Source: Dyella_B acidisoli (GTDB taxonomy: Bacteria; Pseudomonadota; Gammaproteobacteria; Xanthomonadales; Rhodanobacteraceae). From it: a stretch of 64,000 nt of DNA. Below the pieces are notes generated by a model. That model made no database searches and was not told where the DNA came from. It saw only the letters and a list, made by a program, of their open reading frames with translations. Positions 43,478-52,764 of the stretch are shown here, in pieces. The stretch lies in the NCBI RefSeq assembly GCF_049532895.1, contig NZ_CP064031.1, positions 2,604,001-2,668,000 of the forward strand. Reading direction: 5' to 3'. Position 1 is the stretch's first letter, and every line of letters begins with the position of its first letter. The translations under genes and the position numbers were made by a program.

Positions 43478-46400
43478 TTATTCGTCCGAACAATCCGTGC
43501 CACCGCCCGTCTGGCAACTCTGCTGATCCGGCGGCAACAAAATGCCGGAAGGCACGATACCAAACGCGCGGTAGTTCGCAGTGATCACACTGGCGTCGAT
43601 ATAGGAATCCAGGTGATTGTTTACGTTCTGCGCGCGGCTGGAGAACAGCGAGGTCGGCACGTTCACGCTATCGCCAACGATCGACAGAATGTCGCCGAAC
43701 CGATCCACTGCGTAGAAGTACGCCGGCGGGTCACCAACCAGCGGCACATACTGCGTCGTCAAACCCGTGACATAGATCGGATTCGCCTGCGTACCAATCG
43801 CACCCGTCGACGACCAGTAGCCGCTGCCGTCATACGTCCACGTGTGATCTGACTGGTACAGGTTGCCGTGAGTGACCGAGATCGACGCCGTCGATGTACC
43901 GGCATCTACCACATAGTTGCTGCCGTTCAAGGAACTCAAGGTCAGCGTTTGGTCATCCGCGAAATTGAAGCCGGATAGCGAACGGAAATCACCCAACGTG
44001 CCTACTTTGTTCAAGCCAGTGAGCGTGGTGAGTCCGCCGGCGTTGCCGCTAAGCGTGGCCGCCGCGATTGTGCCGCCAGTACCTTCGCTCAAGGTGCCCG
44101 CTGCGTTCAAGCTCGTCGCAGTGCCGCTGATAGCATTGTTGATGGCGATATCGCCGCTGGTGGTAGTAAGCGCGAGACTGCTACCGCCACTTACCGCACC
44201 GCTCACCGTCAACGCCTGCGCATCGGCCAGGCTGAAGCCGTTCGCAGTAAACGAACCCAGCGTACCCACCTGATTGGCACCATTGAGCGTGGTGGCGCCG
44301 ATGGAGCTACCCGTCAGCGTGTCGGCCTGGATGCCGTTGCTGCCCTCGCCGATCGCCTCCGCCGAGTTCAACGACACCGTGTTGCCGATCACCGTACCGT
44401 TGATGGTGATACCGCCGTTGGTAGTGGTCAGCGCGGTGCTGCCATTGCCGTTCACCGAACCGTTAACCGTTAACGCCTGCCCGTCGGTTAAGCTGAACCC
44501 ATTGGCACTGAAGTTGCCGAGTGCGCCCACCTGGTTGCTGCCGTTGAGCGTCGCGGCACCAGACGCACCGCCGCTGAGCGTACCTGCAGTAATGCTGCCG
44601 CCGCCCTCGCTGATAGCTCCGGCAGCATTCAAGGTCGTAGTGCTGCCGAGCAAAGCGCCATTGATGGTGAGACCGCCGTTGCTGACGGTGATGGCGGTAC
44701 TGGTGCCACCATTCACGGTGCCGTTGATCGTCAACGCGGGACCATCCAGCAGAGTGAAATGCGAAGCGCTGAAATTACCCAGCGTGCCGATTTGGTTGGC
44801 CGAACTGCTCAAGCTGGCCGACCCACCGACGCCACCGGACAACGTGCTGGCGACAATGCCCCCACTACTGCCTTCGTTAATATTGCCTGCCGCGTTCAAC
44901 GCGGTGGCGGAGCCACTCACCAAACCGCTGAGAGAGAGATCACCGCTGGTAACGGTAAGCGTCGTGCTGCCATTGCCAGTCACAGGCCCTGCTACGGTCA
45001 AACTCTGCCCGTTGCTCAAGCTGAAGCCATTCGCATTGAAACTACCCAACGTGCCGATCGTGTTGGTACCGCTGAGCACGGTAGCACCCGCCGATGATCC
45101 AGTCAGCGCACCTGCGCTGAGACCACCCGAGCTGGTGATCGCACCATTCGCGCTGGTCATCGTCAGCGAACCACTCGCGGTGATGCTGTTGGTCGAGGTA
45201 ATACCGTTCACACCCGTCAGCGAGATGTTACCGCCGCTGATCGCGCCGCCGGTCGACAGCGTTCCGCCGTTGGAAGCCAGCGCGATATTGCCGCTGCCTG
45301 CACTGATGCCATAAGCCGTCAACGTGCCGCCTGCGGTCAATGCGACACTGCCATTGGCATTATCGGTAAGCGAAGCGACGGTGAGATCGCCAGCATCATT
45401 TAACGCCACACCCGCGCCCGTCGCCGTGACTGCGCTCGTGAAGGTGTTGCCGCTATCGGTAAGCGATATCGCTCCATTACCACCATTGAGTGCTGTGGTG
45501 CCGGCGATCGACAACGCACCGGTCTGACTGATCGCGCCGCCATTGCTGGTCGCCACCAAGTTGCCGCCAATGTTGCCGCTGCCGAGATTCAAGTTGCCAC
45601 TGCTGGTGATCGTCAGATCACCCGTATTCAATGTGCCCAAGTTCAGTGCTGCGCTGTCCGTGATCTGCGTGGTGCCACCAGTGAGGTTAACCGCTCCACC
45701 GAACGCATTGCTGGCATTGGTCAACGCGATCGCTGCGGTGCCTGCATTGAGCGTGCTGTTGCCGCTGACCGACAACGGACCGCTCTCGCTGATTGCGCCA
45801 CCGTTGCTGGTTGCTGCTAGATCACCGCTAACCGAACCACTGCCTAGATTCAGATCGCCCTGGCTGTTCACCGTCAGCGATCCCGTGTGCATCGCACCCA
45901 GTGTCAATGCCGAACCTTGGCTGATTTGCGTGGTGCCACCGGTCAACGCTACTGCCCCAACAAAATTGTTACCACCGTTAGTCAATGTGATCGCATTGCC
46001 GCCTGCATTAAACTCACTGTTGCCCGTTACGGCGAATGCGCCGGTCTGAGTGATCGCACCGCCTGTCGTAGTGATCGACAAACCGCCACTGCCGATCGTC
46101 AACGCACTACCGCTGAAGGTATTGCTGGTGCTGGTCAGGCCGTTGAGAGTTGCCGCGCCACCTAATGTGACGTTGCCGCTCGTATTGAGCACAAGTGCAT
46201 GGGTGCCATTAATGGTGGAAGTAAAGGTGAGGTCGCCATTGCCTGCGCTATGCAACGTGGCATCGTTACCCAGCGTAACCGCACCGTTGTAGATTTGCCC
46301 GCCACCAGTGGTCTCATTGCCATTGATGGTGATGCCGTTGGCAGTGACGTCCAATGTGCCGCCTACTGCGGTTCCCGGCAACATCAGGCCCGCATTGGGG

Positions 46401-49400
46401 TAAATCAGCGTAAGGTTGCCACTGATGCTGGCCGGCAATGTCAGGCCGCTGCTCGAAGTGGCATACGCATTCGCAAACGTAAGATTCTTGATCTGCGTAC
46501 CCGCAAAACTCACAGTGCTCTTGAACTGGTTGCTGGTGTTGCCGAGCAGCACGTCCTGCCCGCTACCGCTCTGCGTGACACTGGCCGCACCGTTCACCGT
46601 GAGCGCGCCGTTCTGAGTGATCAAACCAACACCCGATGCAGTGAGCGTACCGCTCACTGTGCCACTGCCCAGGTTTAAACCGGCACCGCTAGCCGCGATC
46701 AAGGCACCGGTGTTGAGCGTGCCAAGCGTAAGCGCGGTGCTGTTGGTGATCTGCGTGGCGCCGCCCGTCAGCGTTACGGCACCGGTGAAAGCGTTACTCG
46801 CACTGGTCAAGGTGATCGCGTTGCTGCCAGCGGTGAAGTTGCTGGTACCGGTTACCGTCAAAGATCCAGCCTGCGTAATGGCGCCGTGAGCAGTTGCAGT
46901 CAGATTGCCATGGATCGTGCTGCTGCCAAGCGTCAGCGCTGTACCGTTGTTGATTTGTGTAGTACCACCTGTCAACAGTACAGCACCTGTAAAGTTGTTG
47001 CTCCCGTTGTTCAGCGTGATGGTATTGCCGCCGGCATTGAAGGTGCTGGTGCCGTTGACCGAGAAAGTGCCGCTCTGAGTAATCGGGCCGCTGGCCGTAG
47101 AGATCGACAGTCCGCTAGTGCCGATGCTCAACGCGCCGCTGCTGAAGCTGCCGCCGTTGCTGGTTAGCCCCATGAGCTGGGTGGGCAAGCTGCCGCCGAT
47201 CGTCACGCCGCCACTGGTATCGAGCGCGAGAGCGTAAGTGGATCCGCCAACACCCTGCGCGAGATTGATGTTGCCGCCAGCAGTGCTTTGCAGTGTGGAG
47301 CTCCCGCCCAAGGTCACGGCACTGTGATAGGTTTGTGCGCCCCCCGTAGTTTCGGTGCCGTTGAGGGTAATGCCGCCCCCCGCAGTAAGATCCAGCGCGC
47401 CCGTGACAACGATTGTCGTTGGCACTGCCAGCACGCCATTGACGTAGTCAATGGCGAGATTGCCGCCCACGCTCGCGGGCAGTGTCAAAGAGGAAGGCGG
47501 TGCAGCATTGGTGAACGACAGATTACGGATCGGCGCACCCGCAACGAAGCTGGCCGCGCCCAGGATATTATTGCCCGAATTATCGAGCACGATGTCGTGA
47601 TTGCTACTGTTCTGCGTAAAGCTCGCTGCGCCGGTAACGCTCAATCCAGTCGTGCCACTGCTGTCGTCCTGAGTAATAGAACCATTGCTGATGACGGTAA
47701 GCGCACTCACGGAGCTATCACCCAGAATCAGCGCACTATTGTTGGTGAGCTGCGTGGTACCACCGATCAGTGAAACCGCACCAGTGAAAGCATTGCCCGC
47801 GTTGGTCAACGTGATCGCATTGAGACCCGCGCTGAAGCTGCTAGTACCGCCGACGGTCAATGCACCGCTTTGCGTAATAGCGCCGAGGGTGCTTGAAACA
47901 TCGAGCGTACCGGTGATCGTGCTTGTCCCCAGCTGTGTGGCAAGCGTGTTCGTAAGCGAAGTGTTACCACCTGCGAAGTTCACCGCTCCGGTGAGCGCAT
48001 TGGCATTGTTCAAGGTGATCGCATTGCTGCCCGCGCTGAAGGTACTGGTGCCGCTCACCGTCAAAACACCGGCACTTGTCTGGCTGATCACGCCGCCGCT
48101 GTTAACCGTCAAGCTGCTGACGACGCTGGTATCCAATTGTGTGGCCAGCTGATTGGTGAGCGACGCTGCACCGCTGATCAGGCTAACTGCCCCGGTGAAA
48201 TTGTTCCCGGCATTATTCAGCGTGATCGCGTTGGTGCCCGCTACGAAGCTGCTGGTAGTGCCTACGCTCAACCCACCACTTTGCGAGATGGCGCCAGTGC
48301 TCGTTACGCTGAGGCTGCCTGTTTCCGTACCCGCGCCAAGCTCTGTCGCCACGCTGTTGACCAAGCTGACGTCGCTACCACTCAGGCTGATCACCCCAGC
48401 AAAATCGTTCGCTCCGCTGTTGAGTGTTATGGCATTGCTGCCAGCATTGAAGCTGCTGGTGCCCGCTACCGTAAAGCCACCAGCTTGGTTGATCGTTCCG
48501 GAGGTAGCAACCGACAAACCGCCGTTACCGATATTTAGCGTATTAGCACTGAAGCTGCCACCTTGCACATTGAGGCCGTTCAGCGGGCCGTTGGTGCTGC
48601 TGCCGCCTACCGCGCCCGCAAAGCTTACAGCCCCGTTCGGCGCATCCACAGTCAACGACTCGCGTGTGGTCGCGGCATTATCCACCGTGCTGCCGAAAGA
48701 AATACCGCCTGTAGAACCTGAACTGGTCAGCGTCACGTTATTGCCGAGCGTTACTGCGCCAGTATACGTTTGCGAATGCGCTGTAGTAGTGATGTCACCT
48801 CGCAGCAGCGCAGCGCCGGTTACCCTCAAGCCGGTAAGCGATGAGGTGCCGCCAAACGTAGCAGCGCCGAAAAGGGTGACCCCGGTGCTTTTACCGCCAC
48901 TTACTCCATTGGTAAACGTAGTACTTGCGGCGGCAAGGCTGCTCACTGAACTGCCTAGTGTTACCGCACCTGTATAGCTTTGCGTGCCGCCGGTAGTAGT
49001 GACAATTCCATCCAGCGTCGATGTGCCGCTGACGCTCAGCGAAGCGAGATTTTCCATGCTGGTGCTGCTCAGCACCGCGTTACCTGCGATAGTCAGATTT
49101 TCACCGGATTGATTGATCGCATTGTTGATCGTCACCAGAGAGCCTGCCAAGGTGGTGTTGGCGCTGCTCAAGGCCAGTGCACCAGTATAGCTCTGGGTGC
49201 CGGTGGTAGTGACATTACCGCCTAACGTAACGCCGCCGCTGCCGTTCACCGTCAACGAAGCCAATGACGTGAGGCTGCCTACCGCACCACCGAAACTAAC
49301 TGCGTCGTTCGAATTGGTAATACCGAGGTTGTAGCCACCGTCCACGGTAGAGCCGAAGCTAATCACACCACTCGACCCGGTGTTGGTGAGCGTGGTATTG

Positions 49401-52400
49401 CCAGTCAAGGTCACAGCACCCGAGTACGTCTGCGCGTCGGTGCTGCTGACCGTGCCCTGCAACTGCGTCGTTCCGCTAACCGACACGCTGGCCAGCGTCG
49501 AAGTGCCACCCAAGACCGCATTGCCGGTAATGCCCAGTGAACTGGTGCCGGTACCGCCGCTGACACCCGCGCTCAGGTACACCGTACTGCCGGAAAGCGA
49601 ATACGTATTCGTTCCTGTTTCGCTGAGCGTCAACCCTCCGGCATAGGTCTGGCTACCTGTGGTGCTGACGTTACTAAGGTTGTTGTTCAAGCTGGTGGCG
49701 CCGCTGACATTCAGCGACGCCAATGGTGTTGTATCGCCAATGTCCTGATTGAACGTGGTGGTGCCGGTGGTACTTACATTGAGGCCAAACCCGCCGTCCA
49801 CCGTGCTGTTGAAGACCACATTGCCGCCGCCAGAACTGTTCAGCGAGGTATTGGCACCTACAATCACCGGACCGTCATACGTCTGTCCTAGCCCCGAAGC
49901 GACGTTTTGCGTAAGGGTAATACCGCCTGTGCTAATCGCGTCGAAGCTGCCACCTACCGACACCGTACCCAAGGTCAGCGCATTGCCGCTGTTGTTCACG
50001 GTGACGCTGTGGCTGCCGTTGTTGCTCAGTGCCACCGCCCCTGTGAAATCGTTGCCGCCATTGTTGAGCGTGATGACGCCCGCTCCCGCATTGACGGAAG
50101 CTGCTCCGGCGCTTGCCACCTGCGTGATGGCAGTACCCGAAGCTTGCGTAATACCGACGCCAGTCAACGTTAGCGTGCCGGTACCGACCGACACATTTCC
50201 CACCTTCAGCGCGTTAGTGCCATTGCTTAAAGCGACGTTGTTGGCACCGCTGTTACTCAATGCCACCGCCCCAGTGAAGTCGTTACCGCTGTTGTTAAGC
50301 GTGATGACGCCTGCCCCGGCAGTGAAGGAGGCCGTTCCGGCACTCGCCGCCTGCGTGGCGGTAGTCCCGGACGCCTGCGAGATGCCGACGCCCGTCAACG
50401 CCAGCGTGCCGGTGCCAACTGACACATTGCCCAGCGTCAGCGCATTGCTGCCATTGTTCACGGTGACGTTGTGGGCGCCGCTGTTGCTCAGCGTCACCGC
50501 CCCCGTGAAGTCGTTGCCGCCTCTGCCGAGAGTGATGACGCCCGCCCCTGCATTGAATGAGGCCGTTCCGGCGCTCGCCGTCTGCGTAATGGCGCCGGAC
50601 GCTTGCGTGATGCCGACGCCGGTGAGCGTCAGCGCGCCGGTGCCGACCGCCACATTGCCCAATGTCAGCGCATTACTGTCGTTACTTACAGCGACGTCAT
50701 TGGCACCGCTATTGCTCAGCGAAACATTACCGGCAAAGTTATTGCCACTGTTGATTGCCGAAATAGCACCCGCACCTGCCGTAAGCGAGGTGGTGCCACC
50801 AATGGTCAGCGCGCCTGCCGCATTGATGCCAGAACTGGCGATAACGGCAAGGTTACCGTTGCCGCCGGTGGTATCGATGCTGGACGTACTGTCGACACTG
50901 AGACTGCCGACGGCGCCAGTGGTTGCGTCTCCGATCTTTACGTTGCCACCGCCTGTGCTGATGCTGGACGTGCTGCTAAGGCTGACTAGACCATTGGTCT
51001 CGATATCGACATTGCCTCCATTGGTGGCAATGTTGGCGCTCTGCAGTTGCACTGTGCACGCCGTGGTGCAATTGGTACCCGCACTGTACGTGGCGCCCGT
51101 CGCCGAGCCACCGTAATCCGCCCACAGATTGACATTCAGCGAGTGCGTGCCGCTATTAGCGGCGGAGATGTTGCCGTTGAGAAAAATACTCCCAGCCGCT
51201 TCCAGATACAGCGAACCGGCGCCAGCCGCAGTGATGTTCGTCCCGCTGGCAAGCGTAATGTCACCGTGATCTGTGCCGTTGCTGCTGGTATTGGTGAACA
51301 CGAACACATTGGTGTTACCGGTCAACGCAGCATTGATACCGGTCGGGCTGATCGTAGAGGTACCGGTAGCCGTGAATGGATTGGTGAACGTCGAACCACC
51401 TGTCTGGATGGTGACGTTGTAGGGATCCAGCAACCATGTACCCGCCGTACCATGAGCCGCCGACGCATCCACGTTGCCCTGCGAGTTGAGCCCGTAATGC
51501 GAGGACGTTTCGACCAATCCACCGTTACCGCCCAACGCACCACCACGCGCACTGATATTGCCGTAGAAATTATTGACCTGGTTGCCCCATACCACCACTG
51601 AACCGCCATTACCTGTCTGCGTGGCATCAGCATTCAACGTCGCGGTGGGCGCCACATAAGTGGCGTTGGCAGTCTGCAGCCCTTCCCCGCCCTGATAACC
51701 ACCACCCACGCGAATGCTGCCGCCGCCGTTCGTGCCGGAAGCATTCACATTGCCGCTGACGTCGACACCATGGTCGGACAACACCTGCACGCTGCCACCT
51801 TGCGTGCCGGACACATCAATGGTGCCGCTGGTAACCGTGTTGCCGCCGCTGGCAATCAGCTGCACTTTGCCGCCGCGAGTGGTGATGCCGCCCGCGCTGA
51901 CTACGCCGGTGTTGTTGACCAGGTTGGTGAACAGGTCCTTCGCTGCCGAGGCCTGCAGCACTACCGTGCCGCTGTCCGCTTGTAGCTTGCCTTTGTTCGT
52001 GACGGCGGCTTCGTCGGTGTTGAGGCGTTTTTGGAGTTCACCGGTGACCTGCACATTGATCAGGCCATCGCCGTCGAAATCGAGCACGGCGCGATCGGCG
52101 CCATCGAGATTGATGTGGCCGTAGTTGGCGACGATCAGGCCGTCATTCTCTACCTGTCCGCCAATCAGGCTGACCGAACCGCCGCTGGCCGCTTCGATGG
52201 TGCCGTGGTTGACGATGCCAGCGCTGCTGCCGTGCGCATCCAGGTTGAAATGGTTTTTAAGGAAGTCGCTGGGTGTGAGATCCAGCGTGCTCGCCACAAG
52301 ACCGCCCACATTCATCTGCGAGCCGGCACCGAAGATGATGCCGTGCGTGTTGATCAGGAAGATCTGGCCGTTGGAATTGACATGGCCGAAGATCTGGCTG

Positions 52401-52753
52401 GGGTTCTGATCAAGAATGCGATTGAGCGCTACCGAGGTGAACGATGGTTGCTTGAACAGCACCGAGGCGTTCGCGCCGACGTTGAAGCTTTGCCAGTTCA
52501 ATGCCAGCAGTTGCGAATTCTGTACGACGGTGGTGTTGGCGCCGCTCTGCGAAATGGAGCCGCTGCCGCCGACGATCGCGCCGCCAGTGGGCGTGGCGTT
52601 CGCCGCCACATGCCCGCCTGCCCATACTTCGCCGCCGAAGGCGAAAAGACCCAACAAGGACAACAGGCTTGCCGGGAGCAATTTGCGCCGCAGGGCCGGC
52701 AGTCCATTCGAGTGACGCGACACGTGCAGCTGTTTGCCAGTATTCGTGTTCAT
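43478..52753 (-). CDS. giant filamentous haemagglutinin-type adhesin (TpsA)
   Basis: A 3091-residue secreted protein. After the signal peptide (LLPASLLSLLGLFAFGGEVWAGG) comes the TPS secretion domain at about 30-280 (ISQSGANTTVVQNSQLLALNW, ALNRILDQNPSQIFGHVNSNG, then a NTHGIIFGAG variant of the usual NPNGI motif). The rest is a beta-helix of G/S/T/N-rich repeats, among them roughly 80-residue units with NDFTGAVALSNSGANNV (bases about 49.9-50.8 kb) and roughly 60-residue units with SLTDGQALTVNGSV (43.9-45.1 kb). The C-terminus ends with CQTGGGTDC, a Cys pair (3080 and 3088). ATG at 52753 follows GGAGG. It overlaps none of the TpsB gene and follows it by 11 bases. Confidence 0.92.
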   Translation of the reverse strand: MNTNTGKQLHVSRHSNGLPALRRKLLPASLLSLLGLFAFGGEVWAGGHVAANATPTGGAIVGGSGSISQSGANTTVVQNSQLLALNWQSFNVGANASVLFKQPSFTSVALNRILDQNPSQIFGHVNSNGQIFLINTHGIIFGAGSQMNVGGLVASTLDLTPSDFLKNHFNLDAHGSSAGIVNHGTIEAASGGSVSLIGGQVENDGLIVANYGHINLDGADRAVLDFDGDGLINVQVTGELQKRLNTDEAAVTNKGKLQADSGTVVLQASAAKDLFTNLVNNTGVVSAGGITTRGGKVQLIASGGNTVTSGTIDVSGTQGGSVQVLSDHGVDVSGNVNASGTNGGGSIRVGGGYQGGEGLQTANATYVAPTATLNADATQTGNGGSVVVWGNQVNNFYGNISARGGALGGNGGLVETSSHYGLNSQGNVDASAAHGTAGTWLLDPYNVTIQTGGSTFTNPFTATGTSTISPTGINAALTGNTNVFVFTNTSSNGTDHGDITLASGTNITAAGAGSLYLEAAGSIFLNGNISAANSGTHSLNVNLWADYGGSATGATYSAGTNCTTACTVQLQSANIATNGGNVDIETNGLVSLSSTSSISTGGGNVKIGDATTGAVGSLSVDSTSSIDTTGGNGNLAVIASSGINAAGALTIGGTTSLTAGAGAISAINSGNNFAGNVSLSNSGANDVAVSNDSNALTLGNVAVGTGALTLTGVGITQASGAITQTASAGTASFNAGAGVITLGRGGNDFTGAVTLSNSGAHNVTVNNGSNALTLGNVSVGTGTLALTGVGISQASGTTATQAASAGTASFTAGAGVITLNNSGNDFTGAVALSNSGANNVALSNGTNALKVGNVSVGTGTLTLTGVGITQASGTAITQVASAGAASVNAGAGVITLNNGGNDFTGAVALSNNGSHSVTVNNSGNALTLGTVSVGGSFDAISTGGITLTQNVASGLGQTYDGPVIVGANTSLNSSGGGNVVFNSTVDGGFGLNVSTTGTTTFNQDIGDTTPLASLNVSGATSLNNNLSNVSTTGSQTYAGGLTLSETGTNTYSLSGSTVYLSAGVSGGTGTSSLGITGNAVLGGTSTLASVSVSGTTQLQGTVSSTDAQTYSGAVTLTGNTTLTNTGSSGVISFGSTVDGGYNLGITNSNDAVSFGGAVGSLTSLASLTVNGSGGVTLGGNVTTTGTQSYTGALALSSANTTLAGSLVTINNAINQSGENLTIAGNAVLSSTSMENLASLSVSGTSTLDGIVTTTGGTQSYTGAVTLGSSVSSLAAASTTFTNGVSGGKSTGVTLFGAATFGGTSSLTGLRVTGAALLRGDITTTAHSQTYTGAVTLGNNVTLTSSGSTGGISFGSTVDNAATTRESLTVDAPNGAVSFAGAVGGSSTNGPLNGLNVQGGSFSANTLNIGNGGLSVATSGTINQAGGFTVAGTSSFNAGSNAITLNSGANDFAGVISLSGSDVSLVNSVATELGAGTETGSLSVTSTGAISQSGGLSVGTTSSFVAGTNAITLNNAGNNFTGAVSLISGAASLTNQLATQLDTSVVSSLTVNSGGVISQTSAGVLTVSGTSTFSAGSNAITLNNANALTGAVNFAGGNTSLTNTLATQLGTSTITGTLDVSSTLGAITQSGALTVGGTSSFSAGLNAITLTNAGNAFTGAVSLIGGTTQLTNNSALILGDSSVSALTVISNGSITQDDSSGTTGLSVTGAASFTQNSSNHDIVLDNSGNNILGAASFVAGAPIRNLSFTNAAPPSSLTLPASVGGNLAIDYVNGVLAVPTTIVVTGALDLTAGGGITLNGTETTGGAQTYHSAVTLGGSSTLQSTAGGNINLAQGVGGSTYALALDTSGGVTIGGSLPTQLMGLTSNGGSFSSGALSIGTSGLSISTASGPITQSGTFSVNGTSTFNAGGNTITLNNGSNNFTGAVLLTGGTTQINNGTALTLGSSTIHGNLTATAHGAITQAGSLTVTGTSNFTAGSNAITLTSASNAFTGAVTLTGGATQITNSTALTLGTLNTGALIAASGAGLNLGSGTVSGTLTASGVGLITQNGALTVNGAASVTQSGSGQDVLLGNTSNQFKSTVSFAGTQIKNLTFANAYATSSSGLTLPASISGNLTLIYPNAGLMLPGTAVGGTLDVTANGITINGNETTGGGQIYNGAVTLGNDATLHSAGNGDLTFTSTINGTHALVLNTSGNVTLGGAATLNGLTSTSNTFSGSALTIGSGGLSITTTGGAITQTGAFAVTGNSEFNAGGNAITLTNGGNNFVGAVALTGGTTQISQGSALTLGAMHTGSLTVNSQGDLNLGSGSVSGDLAATSNGGAISESGPLSVSGNSTLNAGTAAIALTNASNAFGGAVNLTGGTTQITDSAALNLGTLNTGDLTITSSGNLNLGSGNIGGNLVATSNGGAISQTGALSIAGTTALNGGNGAISLTDSGNTFTSAVTATGAGVALNDAGDLTVASLTDNANGSVALTAGGTLTAYGISAGSGNIALASNGGTLSTGGAISGGNISLTGVNGITSTNSITASGSLTMTSANGAITSSGGLSAGALTGSSAGATVLSGTNTIGTLGSFNANGFSLSNGQSLTVAGPVTGNGSTTLTVTSGDLSLSGLVSGSATALNAAGNINEGSSGGIVASTLSGGVGGSASLSSSANQIGTLGNFSASHFTLLDGPALTINGTVNGGTSTAITVSNGGLTINGALLGSTTTLNAAGAISEGGGSITAGTLSGGASGAATLNGSNQVGALGNFSANGFSLTDGQALTVNGSVNGNGSTALTTTNGGITINGTVIGNTVSLNSAEAIGEGSNGIQADTLTGSSIGATTLNGANQVGTLGSFTANGFSLADAQALTVSGAVSGGSSLALTTTSGDIAINNAISGTATSLNAAGTLSEGTGGTIAAATLSGNAGGLTTLTGLNKVGTLGDFRSLSGFNFADDQTLTLSSLNGSNYVVDAGTSTASISVTHGNLYQSDHTWTYDGSGYWSSTGAIGTQANPIYVTGLTTQYVPLVGDPPAYFYAVDRFGDILSIVGDSVNVPTSLFSSRAQNVNNHLDSYIDASVITANYRAFGIVPSGILLPPDQQSCQTGGGTDCSDE

Positions 52754-52764
52754 GATTGCCTCCA

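Noticed and set aside
49900..50800. Tandem repeats that could be mistaken for a CRISPR array
   Set aside because: Units are about 240 bases, in frame, and encode repeated beta-helix coils of the adhesin; there are no short identical repeats with unique spacers.
44274..51116. Long plus-strand open frames (up to 455 codons) across the adhesin gene
   Set aside because: They are the antisense of a Gly/Ser/Thr/Asn-rich repetitive gene, where stop codons are rare on the other strand. Their proline/leucine-rich translations look like no known protein and have no good ribosome-binding sites.
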